A DNA stretch of 64,000 nucleotides, taken from contig CAVSLM010000012.1 of assembly GCA_963728895.1 (NCBI GenBank), positions 118,753 through 182,752 on the forward strand, read 5' to 3'. The notes under the pieces were generated by a model. That model had not been told where the DNA came from, ran no database searches, and worked only from the letters and a program-made list of their open reading frames with translations. Of the stretch, positions 6,858 to 16,199 are shown piece after piece; position 1 is the first letter of the stretch, and each line of letters opens with the position of its first letter. A program made the translations under genes and the position numbers. The stretch comes from CAVSLM01 sp963728895 (GTDB lineage: Bacteria; Pseudomonadota; Gammaproteobacteria; JBBQDK01).

Positions 6858-7329
6858 TGGCTCACCATCAGATTCTCCCCCCGCTTTCCGGTAGGCGCGG
6901 TCTGTGCCGTCTCGGAACAATATATTACGATTCCTTTCTGTGATCGACTTCGGGCGTCGACGTCTTGCGGTCGCGTGAACATAGACCGGTCAGTGCCGCC
7001 TATCGACACCCCGCTTGATGTGGACAGCAACGGCAGGGGAGGTGGCGATCATGGAATTCCGGGGACAGTTTCTGGGTCAGTTTCCTCATTTCATTTCCGC
7101 TTGGGCCCCGCCCCTTGCGGCACCACCAGCGGCGTCAGCACCGGCACCATCACCCGCGACTCATTCGTTTCCTACACCTCGATCACCGCCTACTGGCAAC
7201 TCGACCGGCACTTTGTGCGCGTACGGTATGCAGCCGGGGTCAGGTAGCGAAGATAGGAGGTTGCCTACTCGACCACGATTCTCTCTCAGGCGCCTCATTC
7301 CTCGCCCGAGCTAGGCGGTGATCGTGAGT

Positions 7330-7354
7330 GGTGGATGCGCTGCGCTTATCCACC
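7330..7354. repeat. REP-like palindrome (GGTGGAT...ATCCACC)
   Basis: Variant of the 484-512 unit with compensating changes in both arms (GGTGGAT/ATCCACC). The stretch 7355-7611 around it shows no gene; it contains a doubled CACTTTCGACGTCCCATTC. Confidence 0.6.
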
Positions 7355-7611
7355 CTACATCCGAATTGTCGGCCGGATACGCACGACGTTGGCGGGTGGT
7401 GACACCGCGCGGAACCTTCGATAGGTAACGCGTGCGTGGGGCGCACCCTATGGGTGCTGAGTTCAACATGAAGCGGCGGGGTCAGAAGCGGCGGAGTCAG
7501 ATCTTGCCGTGTGGATCGTCCACTTTCGACGTCCCATTCACTTTCGACGTCCCATTCTGGAAGTGGCTATTCGTCGGATACCGCGGTTGATAAACCTCTG
7601 AAAGAGGCCGC

Positions 7612-8332
7612 TCATGCGCTGCACGCCCCGAGACGGCCGCTCTTGCGGGCGCGAACACGATTGCGATTGTTATGGCGCACTTGCAAACTCCCGCATTTTT
7701 TGAAGACGCGCAGATGCGCCTCTGTAAGAGCATCCTGTTTCGCCATTGCGGAAAGCTGTGCCGATGCGATCAACCCAAAAGCACCCGCGGCGTTGATACA
7801 CTTGATCACATCTTCTTCGGGATAGTTCGATCCGAGCGCTCCATCTCCAAGCCGACGAGTGATTTGTGTGTAGCCGGTATGGGCGAAATCATTCAGGGCG
7901 TTCCAGGCATTTGCCTTCATCTGAGTAAGCGTGGGGTGATGCGCCCCGATTGCTGCTTCTACTTCGGCTGTTAGTTCACCAAAGCGCTCCGCAACCAGGA
8001 GCAAGAGGATCAGCGCCTCGATCAAATGAACCTGTGGCGCGCTTGTCCATGCCTCGTTTTTCGAATAGATCGAGTTCTGCTTCAGTTGCGCAGTGCAGTA
8101 TCCATAATCCCCGTACGACGGACTCAACGAGAATACGCATCATTGCGTGCATCGACCCAAAGAGATGAGAACCACACAGCAACGCAATTGCGGCTTGATG
8201 TTCGATTGCAACATCAAAACATGCGGATGCGATTTGCTGTTGTCGATCGCCAGCAATGGCAATACCTTTTGTATTTTCGTCAACCCATCGAACGAGATCG
8301 CGCAGAGAATCAAGCTGAGCTGCAATGTTCAT
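7612..8332 (-). pseudogene. DUF6988-like cassette protein, frameshifted
   Basis: Two adjoining minus-strand frames form one protein of ~235 residues: MNIAAQLDSLRDLVRWVDEN ... ILVESVVRGLWILHCATEAE, then, in another frame from about 8060, APQVHLIEALILLLLVAERF ... NALNDFAHTGYTQITRRLGD ... AAGAFGLIASAQLSAMA. Both parts look like the helical family I know as DUF6988 (function unknown, often in accessory DNA). The frame break lies near 8040-8060. The tail after VFKKC (about 30 residues) is probably not original. The ATG at 8332 is ~5 nt beyond the attC core GTTAGGG, as expected for a cassette gene; its downstream attC was not found. Confidence 0.6.
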
Positions 8333-8336
8333 AGCG

Positions 8337-8398
8337 CCCTAACGCCACTTGTCGCCGCGCGGAGCTTTACGAGCGTCGGCCGCGAGCGTTTGTTATCC
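8337..8398 (-). other. attC site (between toxin-antitoxin and DUF6988 cassettes)
   Basis: On the minus strand: GGATAAC, AACGC and TCGC arms paired with later GCGA and GCGTT, then GTTAGGG. The TAA stop of the toxin gene is inside GGATAAC, and GGATAAC is the complement of the GTTATCC core at the start of the toxin-antitoxin cassette (8897-8903). Confidence 0.7.
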
Positions 8399-8647
8399 CA
8401 TAATCCTGTCGTATTCGCTGTGGGTGCCGATCCACACCCACAGGATGCCGTCCGGCACATCGATTCCCAGTGCGCGATGATGGCTGCCTGCCTGTACCGA
8501 CCGAAGGTCTCCAATACGTTTGAAGTGCAGGGAGGGATGGCGTGGGTTGATGCCAAGCAGCTCATGGTTCTTATCGGCAACTTTCCGCACTTCGGGTGGA
8601 AGCGCCTCGTACAGTGCCCAGAACTTGCCTGAGGCGTAGTGCTTCAA
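8393..8647 (-). CDS. ParE/RelE-superfamily toxin
   Basis: An 84-residue protein, LKHYASGKFWALYEALPPEV ... LHFKRIGDLRSVQAGSHHRA ... WVWIGTHSEYDRIMG. The F..I....RSV..G.HHRALG pattern and the WIGTHxEYDRI ending are typical of small ParE/RelE-like toxins of type II systems, which act as mRNA interferases or gyrase poisons. The TTG start at 8647 overlaps the antitoxin stop (TTGA), so the two are translationally coupled; no ATG is available in a sensible place. The TAA stop lies in the attC box. Antitoxin-first order with a cassette-borne promoter is the common arrangement for toxin-antitoxin integron cassettes. Confidence 0.75.
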   Translation of the reverse strand: MKHYASGKFWALYEALPPEVRKVADKNHELLGINPRHPSLHFKRIGDLRSVQAGSHHRALGIDVPDGILWVWIGTHSEYDRIMG

Positions 8648-8844
8648 AGCTTCCGCGCGCGACCCGCGTCGTACTCGGTTTTCGCCTCCGAAACGAACTC
8701 GTCCAACTTCCCAGACTTGGCGTCGGCTTGTATCTGCGCATCCCAGGCATTCCAGTCCTGTTCCAGGAACCACTCGCGGAGCTCGGCCAGCTCCTCCCGG
8801 GAAAGCTTCTGAATCTGCTCTTCGATTTCCTCAACTTTACGCAT
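8644..8844 (-). CDS. Antitoxin of ParE/RelE-type module
   Basis: A 66-residue acidic helical protein (KVEEIEEQIQKLSREELAEL, then REWFLEQDWNAWDAQIQADA) ending EYDAGRARKL, a tail very common in antitoxins paired with ParE-like toxins; the C-terminal part is expected to wrap the toxin. A strong AGAGGTGA ribosome site lies 5 nt before the ATG. It overlaps the toxin start by 4 nt. No DNA-binding domain is evident in the first residues, so autoregulation is uncertain. Confidence 0.75.
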   Translation of the reverse strand: MRKVEEIEEQIQKLSREELAELREWFLEQDWNAWDAQIQADAKSGKLDEFVSEAKTEYDAGRARKL

Positions 8845-8896
8845 ACGTCACCTCTTTTCCTGTATACGCCTGCGACCCGGTTGCGGTCTACTCATC

Positions 8897-8960
8897 GGAT
8901 AACGTTGTATTCGGCCGCTTACGCAGTATTGGGTGATAGCCCGCTGCGGCATATTGTGCG
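8897..8960 (-). other. attC-like site (upstream of toxin-antitoxin cassette)
   Basis: On the minus strand the core GTTATCC ends the site; upstream lies a CGCAG/CTGCG stem with extra bases. The far box is not clear. From here to 9632 there is no gene, only REP-like palindromes. Confidence 0.45.
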
Positions 8961-9188
8961 ATGTGGTGGTTGCTGCGAGCAACGATTGTACCCCTGGGGT
9001 CGAAATCCGCTTATTGGCAGGGCGAGCATCCGCGTTGGGTCACCTGCAGCAGGAGCGATTTCATCGCTCCGTTCGTCGGGAACGAGGTGACACTTTGGCT
9101 CATGAAGTTGAGGGCCGGACGATTTTGTGTGTTCCGCGGGTATCTTCTGGAGGTGGGAGTTGCCGGTGAGGCGAGTGGTTGTTGTGAA

Positions 9189-9214
9189 TGGTGGATGCGC
9201 TGCCGCTTATCCAC
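9189..9214. repeat. REP-like palindrome with one extra base
   Basis: GGTGGATGCGCTGCCGC then TTATCCACC: the family unit with an inserted C in the loop side. Confidence 0.55.
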
Positions 9215-9427
9215 CCTACTGAATTGGGAGGGGGGTGGCGCAAGCGTTCATTGTTGGCGGGGGATGGGGGATCCTCGCGCACGTTATATCCACGAATCTA
9301 CATTCCTGCATTGTCCGCGTGCGGGGGCCGCACCCTACGGGTGCCGGGTTGAAGTTTGGTGGTGGGATCAATACCGGGTGGATAGGCGAAACGGGTCCGG
9401 CGATCCGGTCGGCCTCGGGGGTCCGAT

Positions 9428-9530
9428 GAGGAAGTGGCGGATGCGCGGCGCTTATCCGCGCTACATCTATCTACTGCTGAGGAAGTGGCGGATGCGCTGC
9501 GCTTATCCGCCCTACATCTATCTACTGCAC
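9428..9530. repeat. Two REP-like palindromes in a 50-bp direct repeat
   Basis: The unit GAGGAAGTGGCGGATGCG ... CTACATCTATCTACTG occurs twice back to back; the palindromes are at 9436-9460 and 9487-9511. The first has two substitutions that weaken the stem. Confidence 0.65.
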
Positions 9531-9632
9531 CGTCGCAACGGTGAATGAGCGTCCCAGGGAAAGTCCGTCGCAGAGTATTCCGGGGGAGCGCACGCCACCA
9601 ACCCTATTAGCTGGGCTACGGCACCGCGCTCT

Positions 9633-9659
9633 CCTCGATTTCGCTTCGCTGCATCGAGG
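9633..9659 (-). terminator. Hairpin at the end of the Mo/W operon
   Basis: CCTCGAT and ATCGAGG form a perfect 7-bp stem ~11 bp after the stop of the last gene of the minus-strand operon. No T-run follows, so termination is only likely. Confidence 0.4.
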
Positions 9660-9669
9660 CTACATCGAT

Positions 9670-10594
9670 TCACTCCGTTCCCCACACCAGCTCGCCGGCG
9701 ACGCCGAGGTCATAGCCGCCGAGCGCGGTTGCGAGTGCATGGGCTTCGGGTGCGCGCAGGGCGTCGAGCAGGCGCTGGAAGAGTGCTCGGAAGTACACGC
9801 CGCGGGGGAGTGCGAAGTCGAAGGCTTCCCAGCCGATGCCGACGAACCCGAGACCGAACTCGCCCGCGCTGGCGCGCACGCCCGGTGCGAGGTCGGCGGT
9901 GACCCATCGCCACATGTGCGGCGGCGGCGCGTTCGGAGAGTGCAGTGGCGGTGACGTTCAACGCATCTTCCCCCACGTGATGCGCGGCCAGCGCCTCCTG
10001 CAGAAACCGCCGGGTCCCGGCACCCTCCTGGCGCATTGCCCAGCGCAGCCCGGCGTGCAGCAGCTCGGCAAGGTCGCCGTGGCGCTTCAGCACCGCGGGC
10101 GCAACGATCAGTCCCTGCTCGCGGCGCAGCGCGCGAACCAGCACCCAGTCGCGGTGCGCGGGATATTGCTGCAGCAGCGCGGGGTGGCGGATGGCGCTGT
10201 CGGCTTCCGGCCCCCAGTGCACGCAGCCGACATCGGCGCGCTGGGCGGCCAGCAGCTCGAGTCCCAGCCGCGTGCCGGTGGGCGAATAGCTCACCAGGGC
10301 ACGCGCGCCTGCTGCGGCGGCGAGCTCCAGCACCACGTGGTAGAGCAGCGGGTCGTCGCTGCCCGCGACCAGCAGCCGATCGGTCAGCAGGCCGCCGTGA
10401 CTGGACGCGAGCAGCCAACGGTCGATGAGCTCGCGGGGGAACACCCATTTGCCGGTGATCTTGGTGGCAGGGATGCGGCCCTCGCGCACCAGCGCATAGA
10501 CCTTCTTCTCGTTCAGATGCAGGTACTCGGCGACCTGCCGGGCGCTCATGAAGCTCGGCAGTGCCGCTCCGCCCGCCGGCGGGAGCGCTCTCAT
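9670..10594 (-). CDS. HTH (excisionase-type) PBP-domain regulator, frameshifted
   Basis: Residues ~16-60 (MSARQVAEYLHLNEKKVYAL ... ATKITGKWVFPRELIDRWL) form an excisionase/MerR-like helix-turn-helix. The rest is a PBP-like substrate-binding domain (SYSPTGTRLGLELLAAQRAD ... ALNVTATALSERAAAAH). Near 9920, in a GCC-rich run, the frame shifts, and the domain continues as MWRWVTADLAPGVRASAGEF ... LGGYDLGVAGELVWGTE. Such HTH-PBP proteins usually lie beside Mo/W uptake and cofactor genes and probably sense oxyanion or cofactor status; that is inference. The ATG at 10594 overlaps the fdhD stop (ATGA), so it is the last gene of the operon. The frameshift may be a sequencing error, since both halves are well preserved. 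Confidence 0.75.
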
Positions 10595-11460
10595 GCCGAG
10601 CGCTGTACGCCCGCCGGACGCTCCGGCGGCACGGCATCGAGCGCCACGCGATCCTGCCCGTTGAACACCAGGAAGTGCTGGCCCTTGGCTCGGGCGATCA
10701 TGATCACGCCCACGCGCCGTGCGAGATCCAGGCCCATCTGCGTGATCCCCGAGCGCGACAGCAGCACCGGAATGCGCATCTGTGCGACCTTGATGACCAT
10801 CTCCGAGGTCAGTCGCCCCGTCGTGTAGAACACCTTGTCGGCGCCGTCGATGTCCTCCAGCCACATGTAGCCGGCGATGGCATCCACGGCATTGTGCCGC
10901 CCGACGTCCTCCACGAACATCAGGATGTCCTCGCCGCGGCACAACGCGCAGCCGTGCACGGCGCCCGCCTGCTTGTAGACTTCGTTGTGCGCCGTGAGGC
11001 TGCGCAGCAGGCCGTAGATCTGCGACTGCGCGAGCTCGACTTCCCGCACCCGGATACGCTCGAGCTCCTCCATCATGGCGCCGAACACCGTGCCCTGGCC
11101 GCAGCCGGTGGTCACCGTGCGCCGTGCGAGCCTGGCGTCCAGGTTCTCGATGCCCTCGCGGGTCACCACCACTACGGACTCGGTCTCCCAGTCGGCCTGC
11201 ACCGCGACGATGTCCTGCAGGTTCTTCACCAGACCCTGGTTGCGCAGATAGCCGATGGCGAGCAGCTCGGGCTGACCGCCGAGCGTCATGAGGGTGACGA
11301 TCTCGCGCTTGTCGACATACAGCGTGAGCGGGCGCTCACCGGCAATGGGCACCTCGCGCACGGCGCCGGACTCGTCCATGGCCGGCACCTCCCGGCAGGG
11401 GGCGAGACCGGCGGCGGTCATCTCGGGCCGGTAGCGCGCGGTGCGGTTCGCATCGGACAT
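10591..11460 (-). CDS. fdhD: Formate dehydrogenase accessory sulfurtransferase FdhD
   Basis: A 289-residue FdhD. Typical motifs are REIVTLMTLGGQPELLAIGY, VTTGCGQGTVFGAMM with the conserved Cys of the sulfur-transfer loop, GAVHGCALC, EDVGRHNAVDAIAGY and FYTTGRLTSEMV. FdhD passes sulfur from a cysteine desulfurase to the Mo/W-bisMGD cofactor, which activates formate dehydrogenase. The loop has CGQG, with one cysteine rather than the CxxC of the E. coli protein. An AGGAG box lies ahead of the ATG. It sits between the moeA-PBP gene and the HTH-PBP regulator, and the formate dehydrogenase itself is encoded ~15 kb away on the other strand. Confidence 0.9.
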   Translation of the reverse strand: MSDANRTARYRPEMTAAGLAPCREVPAMDESGAVREVPIAGERPLTLYVDKREIVTLMTLGGQPELLAIGYLRNQGLVKNLQDIVAVQADWETESVVVVTREGIENLDARLARRTVTTGCGQGTVFGAMMEELERIRVREVELAQSQIYGLLRSLTAHNEVYKQAGAVHGCALCRGEDILMFVEDVGRHNAVDAIAGYMWLEDIDGADKVFYTTGRLTSEMVIKVAQMRIPVLLSRSGITQMGLDLARRVGVIMIARAKGQHFLVFNGQDRVALDAVPPERPAGVQRSA

Positions 11461-11490
11461 GACGGAGCTCCTGTGCTGTGGGGCCGCGCC

Positions 11491-13511
11491 TCAGCGCCGC
11501 CGCGGTTCGAGGCGCACCTGCGGCGGGCGGTCTTCTCCTTGGACCACCTGCGCTTCCCCGGGTGCGACGTCCTGCAGCAGGAATCCCATCGCCTGCAACC
11601 GGGCGCGAATGGCGGGCTCTGCGAGCAGCGCGCGGAAGCGCTGCACCGCCGGGCGATCCAGGCGGGACTTGGGCACCACGAAGTCGTAGCGCTCCTCCTG
11701 CACCGGGATGAATCCCAGGCCGTAGTCGCGCGCCACGGTCTGGATGGCCATGCCCCAGTCGGCACGGCCCTGTGCGACGGCGGTGGCAATGGCGTTGTGG
11801 GACTTGGCCTGCACGGCATAGCCGGGCGGCTGGGCACCGCCGAGCAGCCGGTCGATGAGGATGCGCGTGCCGCTGCCGGGATTGCGGTTGACCATGACGC
11901 AGCCGGGATCGTCGCGCGCCACATCTACCGCCTCCTCCAGCATGTGTCCGGCAAAGCGCGCATCGTCTGGGCGGAACACCAGGCCCTGCATGCGCCCGTA
12001 GCCGCGGATCAGCGCCAGGCGCTCGTTCAGATAGGGTACGTTGTATTCGCCACTCTGCGGATCCATGAGATGCACGCCGCCGATGTCGCATTCGCCGCGG
12101 CTTGCGGCGGCGAGCCCGCCCATGCTGCCGACCTGCAGCGACTTCACCGCCACGCCATCGCGCTGCAGCTCGCCGAGCAGGAAGTCCAGGCCCACGCAGT
12201 GGCTGCCGATCGCGACCAGGTCCGCGGGCTCCAGCCGGCGCCCGAGCAGCTGCACCGTGACTTCGCGCGCCCGCCTCGACGATTTCGGTGTGCTCCGGGA
12301 TGGTGATGAAACCGTCGGCGTAGCTGAAGGTGGTGACCGAGCCCGAGCCCTTGCCCATCGGATAGGCGGCGAGCCCCTCTTCCACGCGCACCAGGCTCAC
12401 CAGCAGGAACTCGGTGCGCCCGCGCTCGGAGTTGACCCGCACCGGCAGCTCCGCGGCGAGCGATTCACGGGTCTGCGCCGGCATCCCGGAGTAGGCGCGG
12501 ATCACCGGTGCGACGAACTCGTGGAAGGTGAAGATGGCCGAGGTGGGAAAGCCCGGCAGGATCACCACCGGCTTGGCGTCGGTCACGGCGAGGCAGATGG
12601 GCTTGCCGGGCTTGAGCGCAACGCCATGGGCCACGATGCCGGGATTGCCGAGCCGGCTCACCACGCGGTAGGACAGGTCGCCTGCGCCCTTGGAGGTGCC
12701 GCCCGAGAGCACCACCAGGTCGCACTCGAGCGCGTGGGCAAGCGCCGCCTCCAGCGCCGCGTCGTCGTCGGGAATCGCGCCCAGCGCCACCGGCTCGCCG
12801 CCCAGCTCGGTGACTGCCGCAGCCACGATGGCGGCATTGGAATCGTAGATGGCGCCGGGACGCAGCGGCGCACCCGGTGCGACGATTTCGTCGCCCGTGG
12901 AGATCACCGCCACGCGGGGCCGGCGATAGACCTCCACCCGGTCCAGGCCGATCGCCGCCAGCACGCCGATTTCCCGCGAAGTGAGCAGCTGGCCCGCGTG
13001 CAGCACCGTCTCACCGCGAGCGATGTCGGTACCGGCGAAGGTGACGTTGTGACCCGGCGCGACCGAGGCGTTCACCTCCAGCGCATCCTCGCCAAGCTCG
13101 GTGTGCTCCACCATCAGCACTGCATCCGCTCCGCGCGGCAGCATGCCGCCGGTGGCGATGGTGGTGGCGCGGCCGCTCGTTACGGTATCGCGCGGCACCA
13201 CGCCGGGGGCGAGCACTTCGTCGTTCAGCGCCACGCGGCGCGGCACTCTCCTCCATGGCGCCGAAGGTGTCGGAGGCCTGCACGGCGAAGCCGTCCACGT
13301 TGGCGCGATCGAAGCCCGGCACGTCGACGTCGGAGACCACTGCGCGTGCGAGCACGCGGTTGAGCGCGGATGCGAGCGGCACGGTCTCGCTGCCGAGCGG
13401 CGCCAACGCCAGGTGACTCTGGAAACGCGCGCTCGCCTCGTCGCGGCTGATGACGTCCAGGAACTGCTCCTGGCGTGCGGCGCGGCGGGCTTCGGACGGA
13501 TCGACGGGCAT
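11491..13511 (-). CDS. MoeA-PBP fusion (molybdopterin molybdenumtransferase), two frameshifts
   Basis: Bridging two frame breaks gives ~670 residues. The N-terminal ~400 residues are MoeA: VPGFDRANVDGFAVQASDTF, GGMLPRGADAVLMVEHTE, RPRVAVISTGDEIVAPG, VVLSGGTSKGAGDLSY, VVILPGFPTSAIFTF. MoeA inserts molybdate (or tungstate) into adenylylated molybdopterin. The C-terminal ~250 residues are a PBP-like domain (LVAIGSHCVGLDFLLGEL ... GSMGGLAAASRGECDIGGVH). Breaks occur near 13245 and 12262; at the second a CG pair seems to be missing from a CGCGCG run. MoeA with a C-terminal PBP domain is a known architecture, so the fusion is real and the breaks may be sequence errors. It lies between moeA and fdhD. 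Confidence 0.8.
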
Positions 13512-13523
13512 GCGCTGAGCCTC

Positions 13524-14778
13524 TCAGCAACCGGGCTCGTACAGGTAGACGGTGACGCGCGTGCCGGGCGCATAGCCTTCGCTCGGCGCCGGCACCAGGA
13601 CGAAGCCGTCGGCGCGCGTCGTGGAGGAGAGTATCGAGGCGCCGGACAGCGCGATGGGCTCGACGCCGGCCTCGGTGAGGCGCACGCGACAGTAGTCCAC
13701 CCGCCCCACGGCGGAGACGATCTTGCGCACCACCGGCACCTGCACCGTGCGGTGCGGCCAGTCGGCGCTGCGCCCGCCCAGCCTGCGGATGGCGCGCCCG
13801 GCGAAGAAATCGTAGGCGCACAGGCACGACACGGGATTGCCCGGCAGCAGGAACACCAGCACCTCGCCCAGACGTCCCATGCCCGCCGGGCTCGAAGGCC
13901 GCATGGCGATGCCGTGCAGCGCGAGCTCGCCGAGCTCCGCGAGCAGCACCGGCGCATGGTCCTCGGCCCCCACGCTGGAGCCGCCCGACACCAGGAGCAC
14001 ATCCGCCCCGGGCGCGAGCAGCGCGGCACGGATGGCGTCGCGGTCGTCCGGCGTGTGCACGCGCGCTTCCAGCACACCGCCGTCGCGCGCAATCAGGCCT
14101 TCCAGCATCCACGAATTGGCATCGTAGATCTGATAGCGCTCGCGCACCGCACCCGGCTGCACCAGCTCATCGCCGGTAACCAGGATGCGCACCCTCGGCC
14201 GGGTGATGACGCGCACCTGCGCCACGCCGACCGAGGCGATGAGCCCGACGTCCTGGGCGCGCAACCGCTTGCTCGCCGCGAATCACCACCTCCCCCGCCG
14301 CGACGTCTTCGCCCACGTGACCGACGTGCTTGTCCGGTGCGATGGTCGAGGCGATGTCCACGCAGCCGGCGTGCTCGGCCGCGTACTCCGCCGGCACCAC
14401 GGCGTCGGCGCCGGTGGGAAGCGGTGCTCCGGTCATGATGCGCACGGCCGTGCCGGGCAGCACCACACCGGGGTACGGGCGCCCGGGCAGGGACTCGCCC
14501 ACCACGGCGAAACGCAGCGGGTTGTAGGCGCCGGCACCGACGGTCTCGGCGCCGCGCAGGGCATAGCCGTCCATGGCGGAGCGGTCGAAGGCGGGTACGT
14601 CGATGCCCGCGCGCACCTCTTCGGCGAGCACGCGCCCGTGCGCCGCGCGCACTTCGACCGCCTCGGGGGCGAGCGCTTGCGCCGCGCCGTCGACCCAGGC
14701 GAGCGCCTCCTCCACGCGCGCCCGGCCGGTGAAGCCGCGCATGCGCACGTCACCGAAAGATGCAGGTCCCCTACCCAT
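13524..14778 (-). CDS. moeA: Molybdopterin molybdenumtransferase MoeA, frameshifted
   Basis: About 418 residues in two frames. First part: ARVEEALAWVDGAAQALAPE, VPAFDRSAMDGYALRGAETV, GTAVRIMTGAPLPTGADAVV. Second part, from about 14270: RPRVRILVTGDELVQPG, LLVSGGSSVGAEDHAPVLL, VFLLPGNPVSCLCAYDFF. These cover the MoeA N-terminal, MoCF-binding and C-terminal domains. It ligates Mo or W to molybdopterin-AMP. It is the stand-alone partner of the MoeA-PBP fusion next to it; two MoeA types in one cluster are often linked with use of both Mo and W, which is inference here. The ATG at 14778 follows mobA by ~50 nt; a later ATG at 14742 is also possible. The single frame break lies at 14260-14285. Confidence 0.8.
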
Positions 14779-14827
14779 GGGCTTTCCCACCGCGAAATCC
14801 GCTGCGTGCCGGGTACCCGCCCATGGC

Positions 14828-15442
14828 TCAGCCGCCACCGGCGGTGCCGCCCGAGAGCTGCGCGGCAAGCGCGGCACGTTCCTCCGGCGTGTTCACGTTG
14901 ATGAACGCCGCGCGTTCGTCGGAGAAGTCCGCCGTGGCGAGTCGCTGGCGCTCGAGCCAGCGGTCGATCTTGCGCTCGCCGCTCGCCAGGTAGTCCTCCA
15001 GATCCGGCAGCAGCCGGCGGTCGATCAGCGCGAACACCGGCTGCATGCGCTCGCCGTCGTGGGCCACCGCGACGCGCGCAGCTGCCGCGATCAGTGCGGT
15101 GTGCAGGCGCTGCGCAAGGTCCGCCGGCAGCAACGGACTGTCGCACGGTACTGTGAGGATGAAGGGGGTGGTCGCTACACGCATGGCGCTTGCCATGCCC
15201 GCCAGCGGTCCGCTGAAGTCACCGGTCGCGTCGCTCACCACGGGGTAGCCGAACGCCGCATAGCGCTCCAGGCTGCGGTTGGCGTTGATCAGCACCCTGC
15301 CCACCTGCGGCTCGAGCACCTGCAGGACATAGGCCACCATGGCCCTGCCGTTCAGCGGGATCAGACCCTTGTCTTCACCGGCCATGCGGCGCGCGCGCCC
15401 GCCGGCCAACACCACGCCGGTGATCAGCTCGCGATGGGGCAT
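14828..15442 (-). CDS. mobA: Molybdenum cofactor guanylyltransferase MobA
   Basis: A 204-residue protein with the nucleotidyltransferase signature near the N-terminus (TGVVLAGGRARRMAGEDKGL), the GPLAGMASAM segment and the PCDSPLLPADL metal-binding motif. MobA joins GMP to Mo-molybdopterin to form the MGD cofactor used by DMSO-reductase-family enzymes such as the formate dehydrogenase of this window. The ATG at 15442 lies 13 nt after the permease stop. It is in the minus-strand operon that runs from the permease to the HTH-PBP regulator. Confidence 0.9.
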   Translation of the reverse strand: MPHRELITGVVLAGGRARRMAGEDKGLIPLNGRAMVAYVLQVLEPQVGRVLINANRSLERYAAFGYPVVSDATGDFSGPLAGMASAMRVATTPFILTVPCDSPLLPADLAQRLHTALIAAAARVAVAHDGERMQPVFALIDRRLLPDLEDYLASGERKIDRWLERQRLATADFSDERAAFINVNTPEERAALAAQLSGGTAGGG

Positions 15443-15455
15443 GTGGGGCTCGGGA

Positions 15456-16124
15456 TCATCCGGGTACCGTTCCGCGGCGCTGCAGCAGTCGCCCGGCGAC
15501 CGCGAGGCCGAGCGCGAGCAACAGCAGGGCGGCCCCTGCGGCGACGCCGGCTGCCGCAGGCGCAGCGCCCGCGGCGGAGGCCCGCAGCCCGACGTGTGCC
15601 AGGTCCCCGGCCAGCACGAACGCGGCACCCACCTCGGCGAGCGTCCGGACCCCGGCGCCGAGCAGACGGGCCGCCAGCGGCCGGCGTACCTCATGCACGA
15701 CCGCCCATGCCGCGCGCGGCAAACGGGCGCCCAGTGTGCGCGCGGTCTCCCAGGCGGCGGGATCGACGCTGCGCAAGGCCGCATGACTGGTGCCCACCAG
15801 CAGGGGCAGCGCGAGCAACACCAGCACCGGTACCAGCGTGGGCCCGGCCGTCGGTGCGCGACCGGGCGCCCACATCAGAACGAGCGTGACGCCGGCCGCC
15901 ACCAGTGGCAGCGGGAGCAATGCGCGGCTGGCACGAAGCACCCTGGAGCAGGAGTTGAACCGCGACCGGGTCAGCCACAGAGCGAGCATCACCGCCGCGG
16001 GCGTCGCGAGGGCCAGGCTGTAGGCGGTCGCGACCAATGAAACCGCCAGCGGCCCGCGCAACTGCGGGTCGGCGGCGAGCAGCAGCGACACCGCGCACTG
16101 GCCGGTCTGCCAGAGATCGGTCAT
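15456..16124 (-). CDS. ABC transporter permease, TupB-like (tungstate/molybdate)
   Basis: A 222-residue inner-membrane protein with five to six hydrophobic segments and a permease coupling loop (DPAAWETARTLGARLPRAAW, then AVVHEVRRPLAARLL). The N-terminus (LWQTGQCAVSLLLAADPQLR) resembles TupB, the tungstate-uptake permease. It heads the Mo/W cofactor operon. Neither an ATPase (TupC) nor a periplasmic binding protein (TupA) is encoded in the window, although two neighbouring proteins carry PBP-like domains in the cytoplasm. Tungstate rather than molybdate is suggested by resemblance only. Confidence 0.7.
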   Translation of the reverse strand: MTDLWQTGQCAVSLLLAADPQLRGPLAVSLVATAYSLALATPAAVMLALWLTRSRFNSCSRVLRASRALLPLPLVAAGVTLVLMWAPGRAPTAGPTLVPVLVLLALPLLVGTSHAALRSVDPAAWETARTLGARLPRAAWAVVHEVRRPLAARLLGAGVRTLAEVGAAFVLAGDLAHVGLRASAAGAAPAAAGVAAGAALLLLALGLAVAGRLLQRRGTVPG

Positions 16125-16199
16125 ACCGCTGCAGCCATGCGGGGGCGCGTGGCGCGTGGCCGCGCCTCGAACACGCGGTCGGTCAAAGCTCTCCTCCTG

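Noticed and set aside
7000..7247. Frame ending SITAYWQLDRHFVRVRYAAG
   Set aside because: It looks like the tail of some outer-membrane-type protein, but it is too short and isolated to name.
9428..9530. Possible CRISPR-like direct repeats
   Set aside because: Only two units, without unique spacers; they are REP-like palindromes. The GGCGAT run at 881-915 is a simple microsatellite.
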